The notes under the pieces were generated by a model. The model was not told where the DNA came from. It ran no database searches and worked only from the letters and a program-made list of their open reading frames with translations. A program made the translations under genes and the position numbers. This document shows positions 36,154 through 48,125 of a stretch of 64,000 nucleotides of DNA, one piece after another (positions within the stretch are counted from its first letter, which is position 1; the number at the start of each line of letters is the position of its first letter). Origin of the DNA: Rhynchospora pubera (Eukaryota > Streptophyta > Magnoliopsida > Poales > Cyperaceae); NCBI GenBank assembly GCA_028095005.1, contig CM051461.1, positions 162,722,574 to 162,786,573 of the forward strand, in the 5' to 3' direction.

Positions 36154-39100
36154 ATGGACGGGCCTGGTCAGGCGGAGGCGAAGGTCTACGTGGCACTGCC
36201 GGAGAAGTCGAAGGAGGGAAAATATATTCTTTCATGGGTTTTGAATAATTTCCCTAATGATTCAATAAAGATCATAATAACTCATGTACATATCCCTGCT
36301 CAACTGATTCCTATGAGTAAGCTCTCTCCTAATAACATATTTTATTTTTACTATTGCTTTTACAAAAAAAATCTTGTAAATCATAGATCCTGAGAAGCAC
36401 TTTCAATTTGTTACAGTGGGAACCAAGTTCCCTGCAAGTCAATTAAGTCCTCATCAGGTCAACTTATACAGAAAAGAGGAGTGGGAGAAGGCGGAAAAAC
36501 ACTTGAATGATTATATCTCACAATGTTCCAAAGCTAGGGTACTACCGCCCTTCTATCAATTTATTTGCTTCTTATTTGTTCTCTTTTCCATTTTTTCTTT
36601 GGTTTTGTTCGTTTCATACAAACACTCAAGTAGTTCAGCAAAAATTTTAATTTGTCATTAATTATACAAGTTAACAAATTTATTTTTTTTTTTAAGCTGA
36701 ACATAACCGTTTTTTTTTTTTTTGTTTCTTCTTCATCAGTTTAAAGCCGAGAAACTAATGTTTGTGTCTGATGATGTTGCACACGGACTTGTTGAGCTTA
36801 TTAGTTTGCATGGCATGATCAATTTTGTCATGGGAGCTGCTTCAGACAGGCGGTACTCAAAGTATGCTTATAGTACCTTTCTAAATTTAAGTGTTAGCCA
36901 AAGCACAACCAATGAAACTTCTGATTAGTTATTCACTTATTTGTGAAATTTATAACTTACTTAGTAGTAATTTTTTTAAAAAAATTACTTTTTAGGGGAA
37001 TGACTGAGGTCAAGTCCAACACAGCAAAATTTGTGATGGAGAAAGCAGATCCATCGTGCCAAATATCGTTCATTTGCAAAGGACACCTAGTGTGCACAAG
37101 GTATGTTTCCTATATAATTTTTTTTTGGGTTTGTTTTCTTGAATTTTGGTTTGCAGCTGCATCATGATATATTTACAATCAGGACTATTAAAACATAAAA
37201 AAAAATTATATACCACTGAAACAGGCTTACCCATAAGAAAAGAAAAAAAAACAAAAGAATTGCTTCTTTTATAAAATCTCTTTCCCTTTAAAACACTTTT
37301 TATATGATACTATTCACCTTTGTTGACAGGGAAGCAATCTTGCCGCCTCGAAATTTGAGCCAATCTGCATCAATGCCTACAGAAACAAACAGGCAAAATG
37401 TGTTCCCGAGAAATTCAAGTTTCGATGTATCGAACTTGAGAGGTGGCATGAGTCCAGGGTTTCTTCCTCGTTCCCCTATCAGACCAAGTCGCCTGCACAG
37501 CGACAATTACTCGATTGATTTCTCAGAAGGAACTATGAGATCGGATACAGCGTCATCTATTGCAAGTGAAGATGTGTACAGCCATAGTGATTTGCTCTCA
37601 ATGAATAGAGATGACGATTTGGAAGTAAGATCCTTGGAATCTCTAGGTTCCACACGCGAACAGGTACTCCACACTCCACAGCAGCTCCAGTCTAATGCTC
37701 TATCCTTGCTTCAAAAGAATTATGTAGAAGGAAAGAAAAAAATTGAATTGAATTCTTTTATCACTCTGTTTCTGGGTGCATCTTACCCTGATTCCTTCCC
37801 TGTTTTTGCATATGAGTCAAAATCCCTTCAATACATCCTCATAGTTTGTCAACTTTTGCCTTCCTGTCTCTATTAATTCAAGCATGCCTAGTGTCACTAT
37901 AATTGGATGATTTTGCAAGGAACCTGAACGGTGACACTACATCAACATGTGTCATTAAATTGCTAATTAAAATCAATAGTCCGATAATCTAATTAAATAG
38001 AAAATTTTTAATAATTTGTTCAGATTTCTAAATAAGCAGCGTATTAGTTCAGCTCCAGTCATTCCAATCATTTTATTGGAAAGGTTTGCCAAAACCTTCC
38101 TATCAAAATGATTATGTCATAGTGTTTCCAGTTGAACTGAATTCCACATATAGAAATTTGAATTTCCTATTTTATAAAGGGGACTCTAGCGGATGTCTGT
38201 GTCAAACTTCAAGCAGCTTTAGCAGATGCTGCAAAATACAGGGTCCAACTTAATGAAGAGATCTGCAAGCGTGAAAAGGCTGAAATGGATCTGGCTTCCG
38301 TAATCCAAAAGGTATTTATTTGTATCCAAAACAAATCACTTGAAGCTTCAATTATGGCATTCAAATATAAGCATGATGATTGAATTGATTTCATATTCCC
38401 AGGAAGATGAAACAAAAAGTGCACTCATTAAAGAAAAGCAAGAGATGGAGTTTTTACACAAGCATGAGATAGAAATGATTCAAAGACAACTAGATTTGCT
38501 GCAAGAAGAACATAAAAAAGTGCAAGAGGAGAGAGACAATGCAGTTAAAGAGGAGATTTTACACAAGCAGGAGATAAAAATAGTTCAAAACCGATTATAT
38601 TTGCTGCAAGAAGAATATAACAAATTGCAAGAGAGAGACAATGCAGTTAAAGAGGAGGTTTTACACAAGCAGGAGATAAACATAGTTCAAAGCCGACTAG
38701 ATTTACTACTAGTAGAATATACAAAATTGAAAGAGGAGAGAGACAAAGCAGTTGAAGAGGCCGAAGAATTACGTGGTAGTGCTGGTCACGGATCTCATGC
38801 AACGTTCTCCGAGATTTCACTGTTAGAGCTCGAACAGGCAACCGAGAACTTCAGCAAAAAACATAAAATCGGCGAAGGAGGTTTTGGTAGTGTATACAAA
38901 GGCTTCTTGCGCAACACCATGGTTGCTATAAAGATGCTGCATCCTCAAAGCCTACAAGGCAAGCCAGAATTTGAACAAGAGGTAAACTTCAAGGAACTAA
39001 GCAGTCACATAATTCAATTGGTAGAGCATGTCCTTACTAATTTTAGTTTTGTAATGATTGATATAGCTTTTCTAGACTAACTCATGTTTATCATTTTTCA

Positions 39101-40730
39101 TTAATAGGTTGCTGTTCTAAGCACAATGAGGCACCCCAATCTTGTTACTCTTATAGGAATATGCTCAGAAAAATCAGCTTTAATTTATGAGTATTTACCT
39201 AATGGTAGCCTTGAAGATCGACTTGCATGCCAAGGTGGCACCCCTCCACTCACATGGCAGGTGCGAACGCGTATCATCGGTGAAATCTGCCGTGCTCTCC
39301 TGTTCCTTCACTCAAACCCCAATCCAATTGTTCATGGGGACCTTAAGCCAGCTAACATCCTCCTAGATGGCAACTTGGTTTGTAAGCTCAGTGACTTTGG
39401 CATTTCTCGCCTCCTAATGGAAACAAACTCAAACACCTTAGTGTATCGCACTGAATACCCCAGGGGAACATTTGCCTACATGGACCCAGAATTTCTGACC
39501 AGTGGAGAGCTAACAGTGAAATCTGATGTCTACTCATTTGGTATAATCATCCTTCGACTATTAACCGGAAATCCACCAATAAACATAGCAGCTGATGTGG
39601 AGGATGCCATTGAGACTCATTCCCTGCATTTGATTATAGACGAGTCAGCTGGAGAATGGCCGTTTGTACAAGCCGAGAAATTGGCCAATCTCGGGCTGCG
39701 ATGTGCTCAGATGCGCAGGAGGAAGCGCCCGGATTTGGAGAGCGAGTGGAAGCTAGTTGAAGGCTTGATGCAGGCTTCCTCACTATCTGTGTCACCCAGT
39801 TTTAAATCTCAACTTGATGAAAAAAGCACACCTTCATACTTCATGTGTCCTATTTCCCAGGTAAAGTTTGTTGAATCTCCTTTATGTTAATAAAATTACT
39901 CTTGGAGGCATTTTGTCCAACGCTCGGAAGGCATGAGAAGTGAATGAGCAATGAGCAACTTCTGAGGATGTGAAGGCCACTAGGCCAGAGTAATACTTGC
40001 ATTAACATTAACATTTCGCGAAATTGGAGCTAAAAAGTGACACCGAATAAGAAAATATTTTTCAGCACACTTTTGTCTTTTCTCAGCTCCTTGTTGAATC
40101 GGAGAGGGAAAATTACCAAACACAAGAAGTCAAGAACCCGAAAATGTTTTTGTTGATTCAAGGCTTCGAGTTTTCTATATAATACTGAAAATAGGAGAAA
40201 GCGTAGTCCCACATAAATTCAGCCCAACCCAACTGCTGGGCTCTCTTTTGCTGAAGGCCTCATAAATCCAACCAACCCACATATTTGATCGTCTGGAAAA
40301 TTTGATTTTACGAGCAAAAGAGGGAGATTTGTATTTTAGTACCTTTTTTCCCCCTTAGCCTTAGGGTACAATTGTTAAAAGAGTTTTTTTCTGCTTGCAT
40401 TATGTACTTACATGTTTTTATAAAATATAAAATAAACATAATAATTTTTAAATAAATTAAAGTAGTATTTATAATGATATTTTATCATCTTTTGTTTTGG
40501 AAAAGATCTCGGTCTGAAATCGGTGAAAGAAATATGATTTTCAGGAGGTAATGAAGAATCCTCACGTTGCAGCAGATGGTTATACATATGAAGCTGAAGC
40601 CATTAAAGGTTGGCTCGATGGTGGCCACAAGACATCGCCAATGACAAATTTGCCTCTTCCTCACCAGGAACTTACGCCAAACTATGCCCTTCGTTCTGCC
40701 ATTCAAGAATGGCTAGTCAAGCATTCATAA
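36154..40730 (+). CDS. Gene C: USP/kinase/U-box E3 ligase (PUB33-like)
   Basis: Exons 36154-36316, 36417-36538, 36740-36861, 36996-37100, 37330-37663, 38180-38311, 38403-38981, 39108-39860 and 40545-40730 give 831 residues in phase. The UspA-like domain covers about 8-170. The linker (about 175-280) is rich in Ser, Asp and Arg. The coiled coil (about 342-446) consists of three tandem repeats of about 35 residues starting E-x-L-H-K. The kinase (about 460-735) has G-E-G-G-F-G-S-V, VAIK, HGDLKPAN (Asp597) and DFG (Asp615), all usable. The U-box (about 765-831) has FMCPI and AADGYTYEAEAIKGWL. Exon 6 uses an AAAG acceptor where gene D has ACAG; the reading phase supports it. Its nearest relative is gene D, 1.2 kb downstream. 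Confidence 0.92.
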
Positions 40731-41903
40731 CAGTTATGATGTGATATAATATAATGCATGGTTGGATTGTTTAGCTAGGTTCCTGACTGCTGAAAGTCTA
40801 TTGTAATTATCTAATTGTAAATATGACTTTAATGTGAAAGCCTACAGGAAGAAAATGAGAGCTTTAATGTAGTTTCTAAGATGCTTTTTTCTGATTTATG
40901 TAAGATAAATTTTTACTTTTTTTTCTTTTTTACAAGGATGAAGGGTGATTACAGATTTACAGTTGATGTAACAAATTGCACTTACAGAGTTCGATTCTTT
41001 CTAACTTTTTCCCTCAATAAATTGATGGGAATGTATAATTCCTGACTCATTTTCACTACATTATATACTTTTCTATGACAAAATAATCCAACTTGTAACT
41101 AATCGATTGTAATTGGCATTCATAAAGTTTTGATTTTTGAACAAGTCAAAGTAATTTACTATCAAACGTCTAGAACTTTGTGATATCTGTATAGTGGACA
41201 CTAATATGCAAAGCCATCAGTACTTAAACCAGGGAAACAAAACTGAGAAGTACGTTCATCTGATCTGTACCGATAGCCATGAATTTTTTTTTTTTTTTTC
41301 TGATTCTTCAACTGGCTGTGTTACGAGGAACCTTCAACAGACTTTAAAATGCAGTGTGTTTTGATTTTTTAGATAAAAGGAACTCATATCCTACAAGTGT
41401 GGCCTATTTTAATTTTAGTTTGTCTAGGTCGCGCTACCTTTTTTTTATTTGTTGTAGATGAGAAATCATACAAGATAACGAATTAATTCAATCATACGAA
41501 AGTCGTGTAATTATGACAAAGACTTGTTACTTTTTGTAATATAATAAAAAAAATTTATGATATTAGTTGACTTTAAAATATCGTGTTCTCTCCCTGCTCA
41601 AACTCAAAACTTGGGCAAACAATGCAGAATTGCACGTAAAAAATTTCTTGGCCTGATCGAACCAATTTCTTCAACTCTGGCTGCATGCGACAGAAAATGG
41701 GTGTTTTGATGACGGTTGACTTTTCACAATTATTTGGCTTAATAAGTCTTCACTCGTCACACTATAAAAATAACAAAAAGAATAATTCTCAGAAATAAAC
41801 TAATATAGTCGGGTACCCTTATTGGGTATCATTTCACACGCTACTTAACATGACCAGCTTCCTGTCTAGTTACATTATTTTTCCCCACTACCCTCTGTAG
41901 GAG
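40731..41903. other. Intergenic region between genes C and D
   Basis: This 1.2-kb AT-rich spacer contains the gene C 3' flank and the gene D promoter with a TATA-like site. No repeat or further gene is evident. Confidence 0.65.
41762..41772 (+). promoter_or_regulatory. TATA-like box upstream of gene D
   Basis: CTATAAAAATA, close to the plant TATA consensus, lies about 140 bases before the gene D ATG. This would give a leader of roughly 110 bases. Confidence 0.4.
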
Positions 41904-44900
41904 ATGGATCAGTCTGATCAGGTGGAGGCGAAAATCTACGTGGCACTGCCGGAGCGGTTGAAGGAGGGAAAATATACTCTCTCATGGGTTTTGAATCATT
42001 TCTCTAGTGATTCAATAAAGATCATAATAACTCATGTACACAAACCTTCCCAGAAGATTCCTATTAGTAATGTCTCTATGTTAAGCTTTAGTCAACATCA
42101 GGTCAACTCATACAGAAAAGAGGAGCGGGAGAAGGCCGAAAAGCACTTGAATGATTATATCTCACAATGCACCAAAGCTAAGGTATTAATTACTACCCTT
42201 TGATCAATTTTTTGCTTCATATTTATTCTCTCTCTTTTTTTTGGCATTTTTGAAATTTAAAATATACAAGAACCTTTCAGATTGTCAAAATGAACAATTG
42301 AACACATCACAATATCACATACATACGGCGCCCAAGTAGTTCAGCAAAAAATTTAATTGGTCATACAAGTTTAGCAATTTTCTTTTTTGAGCTCTATAGT
42401 TGAACCTTCTTTGTTGTTTGTTTCTTCTTCATCAGTTTAAAGCCGAGAAATTAACGTCTGTATCTGATGATGTGGCGCATAGACTTGTTGAGCTTATTAG
42501 TTTGCATGGCATGTGTAATCTCGTCATGGGAGCTGCTTCAGACAGGCGGTACTCAAAGTATGCTTATCGCGCCTTTCCATGTTTAATTGATACTAAAGCA
42601 CAACCAATGCTTATACGCTATAGCATACTATATGTTCATCACAAATTAGTTATCTTTGTATTTGTATCTTAATTAATAGTTATTTCAGTAAACGAATTAT
42701 TATATTATTATACTTTTTAGGGGAATGACTGAGGTCAAGTCGAAGGTAGCAAAATTTGTGATGGAGAAAGCAGATCCATCGTGTCAAATATCGTTCATTT
42801 GCAACGGAAACCTTGTGTGTACGAGGTATTTTCCTACCGTTTTGTAGTTTTATGCTTTCTTGAATTTCAGTTTGCAGCTGCATCACGAGATAATAATAAG
42901 AACTATTTGATTATCAAATAAAAATATTTTTATATCACTGAAACAGGCTTCCCCATTGGGGGGGGGGGGGGGGCGGGATTGCATCTTGACGTGATCTCTT
43001 TGCCTTTAAAACACTATTTATATGGGACTCTTCGTCTTTGTTATCAGGGCCGCAATATCACCGCAAAATGTGATCCCAAGAAGGTCGAATTTTGATGTTC
43101 CGAACTTACACGGTGGTACGGTGTCAAGGTCTCCTCCTAGATCTCCTATCCGACCAAGTCGCATGCACAGTGATAATTACTCGAATGATTTCTCAGAAGG
43201 AACTATGAGATCAGATGCAGCATCATCTATTGCAAGTGAAGACGTGTCCAGCAACAGTGACTTGTTGTCAATGAATAAAGATGATGATTTTGAAGTAAGA
43301 TCCTTGCATGAGCCTCGCATGGATTCTCAAGTTTCCACACAAGAACAGGTACTCTTCAGCAGCACCAGTATAATTCAATAATGCTTGTTTCCTTGCTTCA
43401 AAAACTGTAAATAATCGAGTTGAATTTATTTCTTATACAATATGGGTCATTAGATTACTAATCAAATTCAATGAATCATATTGTCTCACAATAAAATTTG
43501 AAATAACTTTTAGTATTTCTAAACAAGCAGTACACATATGTTTGATTGTGCAAGTATAGGCTCCGTTTGGATGTGTTGAGAATAAGGTAGGAAGAAGGAA
43601 GAAGGGAAGAAATTTATTGGGAAGGGGTAAATTTATTGGGAAGTGTGTAACTTTTGTGAAGAGTTTGGATGGTTAGAAATAAATTTATTGATAAAAAGTG
43701 GTTATTTCTTGTTCCTTATTCCGGGAAGAAATCATCCAAACGGAGCCATAAAGAATAGGGAATATGGAATAAGGAAGAGGCCAAATCCAAACATGTGATA
43801 AATTGGTATATAACTATATAAGCCAATTTATCCCGTATTCCTTATACCATGCGTTTGTAGGAAGAGGTAATAGGGCATAAATTGGCTTATACCCCTATTT
43901 ATCCCATGTTTGAATGTGGCCTCTTCCTAATTCTTTATTCCCTAATCTCTATTCCATACACTTGCACAACCAAACACATTTAGCTCCCCCAACTTGTGAT
44001 TCCAAATATTTTACAGGAAAGGGTTGCCTAAACCTTCCTGACAAAATAATTGGGTCACAAGTTTTCCAGTCACACTAAACTCCATACGCATCAATTTGAA
44101 TTTCCTAGTTCTTACAGGGAACTATAGCAGATGTTTGTGCCAAACTCCAAGCAGCTTTGGCAGATGAAATAAAATACAGGGCCCAGCTTAATGAGGAGAT
44201 CTGCAAGCGTGAAAAGGCTGAAATGGATCTGGTTTCCCTAATCCAAAAGGTATCTATTTGTATCCAAACAAGTTTGAAACTTCTATTATGACATTCAAAT
44301 ATAAGCATGATCATAGGCACAATTGATTTCACATTCCCAGGAAGAAGAAACAAAAAGTGCCCTCATAAAAGAAAAGCAAGAGACACAGTTTTTACACAAG
44401 CAGGAGATAGAAATGGTTCAAAGACAACTAGATTTGCTGCAAGATGAATATAAACAATTGCAAGAGGAGAGAGACAATGCAGCTAAAGAGGAGGTTTTAC
44501 ACAAGCAGCAGACAGAAATGGTTCAAAGCCGACTAGATTTGCTGCAAGAAGAATATGAAAAATTGCAAGAGGAAAGAGATAATGCAGTTAAGGAGGAGGT
44601 TTTGCACAAGCAGGAGACAATAATAGTTCAAAGACGACTAGATTTGCTACTAGTAGAATATAAAAAATTGAAAGAGGAGAGAGACAAAGCAGTTGAAGAG
44701 GCCGAAAAATTACGTGGTAGTGGTGGTCATAGATCTCACCTAGCATTCTCTGAATTTTTTCCGTTAGAGCTTGAACAGGCAACTGAGAACTTCAGCAATT
44801 GGCATAAAATTGGTGAAGGAGGTTTTGGTAGTGTCTACAAAGGCTTTTTGCGAAACACCATGGTTGCTATAAAGATGCTGCAACCTCAAAGCCTACAAGG

Positions 44901-46998
44901 CAAGCCAGAATTTGAACAAGAGGTAAATTTCATTGGAAACAAATATTTACATCATTTAATTGGTGGGAGCATGTTGATGTACAAAAAAAAAATACAAAAG
45001 AAAAAGAAAACACTCTATTACTTATTTTGAGTGATATGGCGCAAGATTACATACATAAGTCATACTAATTTTAATTGTCTCACTGTTCAAATAGCTTTTT
45101 TAAACTAACTCATGTTTATTATTTTCCATTAATAGGTCGCTGTTCTAAGCACAATGAGGCACCCAAATCTTGTCACCCTTATAGGAATATGCTCAGAAAA
45201 GTCAGCTTTAATCTACGAGTATTTACCTAATGGTAGCCTTGAAGATCGACTTGCATGCCAAGGTGGCACCCCGCCACTTACATGGCAGGTGCGAACGCGT
45301 ATCATTGGTGAAATCTGCCGTGCTCTCCTGTTCCTTCACTCAAACCCCAATCCAGTTGTCCATGGGGACCTTAAGCCAGCTAACATCCTCCTAGATGCCA
45401 ACTTGGTTTCTAAGCTCAGTGACTTTGGCATTTCTCGCCTCCTTATGGAAAAAAACACAAACACCTTAGTGTACCGCACTGAATACCCCAGGGGAACATT
45501 TGCCTACATTGACCCAGAATTTCTAAGATGTGGAGAGCTAACAGTGAAATCTGATGTCTACTCATTTGGGATAATCATCCTTCGACTATTAACCGGAAAT
45601 CCCCCAATAAACATAGCAGCTGATGTGGAGGATGCCATTGAGACTGATTCCTTGCATTTGATTGTAGACGAGTCGGCTGGAGATTGGCCCTTTGTACAAG
45701 CCAAGCAATTGGTCAATCTCGGACTGCGATGTGCTCAGGTGCGCAGGAGGAAACGCCCTGATTTGGAGAACGAGTGGAAGCTAGTCGAATCTTTGATGCA
45801 GACTGCTTCTCTATCAGTGTCACCCAGTTTCAAATCTCAACTTGATGAAAAAGGCATACCTTCATACTTCACGTGTCCTATTTTCCAGGTAAGATTTGTT
45901 TAATCTCCTTTCTATTGATGAAATTACTCTTGGAGGAATTTTGTCAAACACTCAGCGTGCATAAGTAACGAACAAGGAATGAGTAATTTCCCAGGATCTG
46001 AAAACCAGTAATATTTGCATTAACACTAATATTTCATTCAAATGGACATCAAAAGTGAAAATGTGTCCCCATAATATAACCATTATTCAGCAAGCTGCTG
46101 AATCACAGCGTCGAGAGGACATAAGAGTCTATATTGGAGAGAGAACATTACCTAAACACCAGAACCCAAAATGGTTTTTTGTTGATTCGAACTTTCTACA
46201 CTGGCTGGGAAGACGGTATAAAGCTTGAGGTTTCGCCAGAATCAATCCACGAACCAAACCCACTACATGCCTCTGCCATTTTCATTTTTACTTCAGTTCC
46301 CTCCTATGTAATTTTAACTCTAACTTTTCCTTGACAGCTTCTGTCAAGCTTCTCGAAATAAACTTTTCCAGAGAGCACTGTCCTCTCACACATAAACCGT
46401 GTAGTGACGCATCAATGCAACCCAACCCAACTTTGAGCCTCTCCTGACTCCTGTACTTGAAAGCCACATAAATTCAGGCCAACCCAAGTGCGTTGGATCC
46501 ACTAGTAGTCTAGTAGGAATACCCGTGTATTTGGTTTGTCAAGGAAAAGAAATGATTTTACGAATAGAAGAGGAAAATTTTCATTTCATACTTTTTGCTT
46601 GAGGTTACAAGTGTTTTCTGTTTCCATTATGTACTCATATGTCTATATAAAATTATAAATATAAAATAATTCTAATAAATTCAATAAATTATAAATAAGA
46701 CTTTAGATGTGATTTATGTTACTACAAACATAAAGATCTCTAACATCTTTTATTTTGGAAAAGATCTACAAATTAACCTTTTTTGTTCGTGAAAAAATAA
46801 AATGATTTTCAGGAGGTAATGAAGGATCCTCACGTTGCAGCTGATGGTTATACATATGAAGCTGAAGCCATTAAAGGCTGGCTCGACAGTGGGCACGGGA
46901 CGTCACCGATGACAAATTTGCCTCTTCCCCACCAGGAACTTACACCAAATTATGCCCTTCGTTCTGCCATTCAAGAATGGCTTCTCATGCATCCGTGA
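41904..46998 (+). CDS. Gene D: USP/kinase/U-box E3 ligase, intron 1 lost
   Basis: Exons 41904-42182, 42436-42557, 42721-42825, 43048-43348, 44118-44249, 44341-44922, 45136-45888 and 46813-46998 give 819 residues in phase. Domains follow gene C: UspA-like (about 8-165), Ser/Asp/Arg-rich linker, coiled coil of three 35-residue repeats (about 329-433), kinase with G-E-G-G-F-G-S-V, VAIK, HGDLKPAN (Asp585) and DFG (Asp603), and a complete U-box (about 753-819). Unlike A, B, C and E it has no intron after the I-P-(M/I) position. Codons there read I-S-N-V-S-M-L-S-F and replace part of the usual exon 2 start. Kinase and U-box are nearly identical to gene C, so the pair arose by recent tandem duplication. 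Confidence 0.92.
42958..42973. repeat. Run of 16 G in gene D intron 3
   Basis: An uninterrupted G16 tract, followed by CGGG, lies about 75 bases before the acceptor of the linker exon. Its length is prone to polymerase or assembly error. Confidence 0.9.
43559..43747. mobile_element. MITE, 189-bp form (copy 7), in gene D intron 4
   Basis: GGCTCCGTTTGGATGTG to CATCCAAACGGAGCC, flanked by ATA on both sides. It is nearly identical to copy 3 (22926-23114). It is absent from the matching intron of gene C, so it arrived after the C/D duplication. Confidence 0.9.
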
Positions 46999-48125
46999 CT
47001 ATGCATGCACCTGGTTGGATTGCTTAGAATACTGACTGTCAAAAGTCTATTGTACTTCTCTAAATGTAAATATGACTTCCTGATGTGAAAGCATGAAAAT
47101 GAAGAATAGAAGAGTTATAGTGTAGTTTCTAGGATACTTTTTCTGATTTATGTAAGTTCTTCTTCCAATATATTTTTTTAAAATTTTTTTATTTATTATT
47201 ATTAATTTTTTTTGTACAACGATGATTGCTGGTTGATGTAAGAAATTGAACTTAGTGCGATTCTTTCTAAATTTTGTACATTCAAATGAGTATATTGATA
47301 GTGAATTTACGAATTCCTTTTCTCAATTTCAAATAGTTTTCTATGACAACATAACCCAATTTGTATTTAAATCAATTCTACTCGGCATTCAGTAAGTCTT
47401 GAACAAGGTAAAAGTAAATTTTCTAGGCTTTTAGCAATTATTGTACCATAAATAGATTTAAAGGGACTTGGACTCTTGCTCTCGGCATCAATTTGTAGTT
47501 GTATTACTCCATATTTGCTTTAAATTTGATCTAATCTTTATTACTTTGCATCAAAGTGTAGTTTATAGTTATGTTCATTAATATTTACATCACGTCCATT
47601 TTTTGGTTCTTTTTTTTTCATAAGATTCGTTTTTCATATCGATATTGTCTTTTTTAGTGCAAAATCTGAGAAACAACTCTAACGATAATCATGATTAATT
47701 ACAGGAATATTGATTTTCAAAGCTGAGCTTTCAGAAAGCAGTACGGATATTTAGACCTAATTTTCGATTCTTTTAAAACGTGCAATAATATCCGGTTTTA
47801 CATAAAAAGAATTCCATGCCGTCAGTACAGATACAAACTGTGCTAGCTTCGTGGTCCTCTTAAGGTAACTAACAGCAATTCAATGAAATCAGACATTTTT
47901 TTTTCTTTTTCCCTCTTCTTTTGAGATTATTTTGATGTAGCAGGACCAACTTTAGCAGGCAGAAATTGGGCAATGAACATTTAAGAACAGAAGGTGTATT
48001 ATATACACATTTCTTTGCACTTCATAGAAGAAATGGACACCTATGGAGTAATATAACCAACATAAACTTTATCCTTTTTTTTTTTTGCAACAACAAAATA
48101 AACTAGAAAGTTCTCAGAGCACTGA
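46999..48125. other. Intergenic region between convergent genes D and E
   Basis: Tail-to-tail spacer holding the 3' flanks of both genes. AT-rich, with T runs; no repeat or gene recognised. Confidence 0.65.

Noticed and set aside
38160..38180. AAAG acceptor of gene C exon 6 as a sign of a broken gene
   Set aside because: AG is still present, the phase is right and the position matches the ACAG acceptor of gene D.
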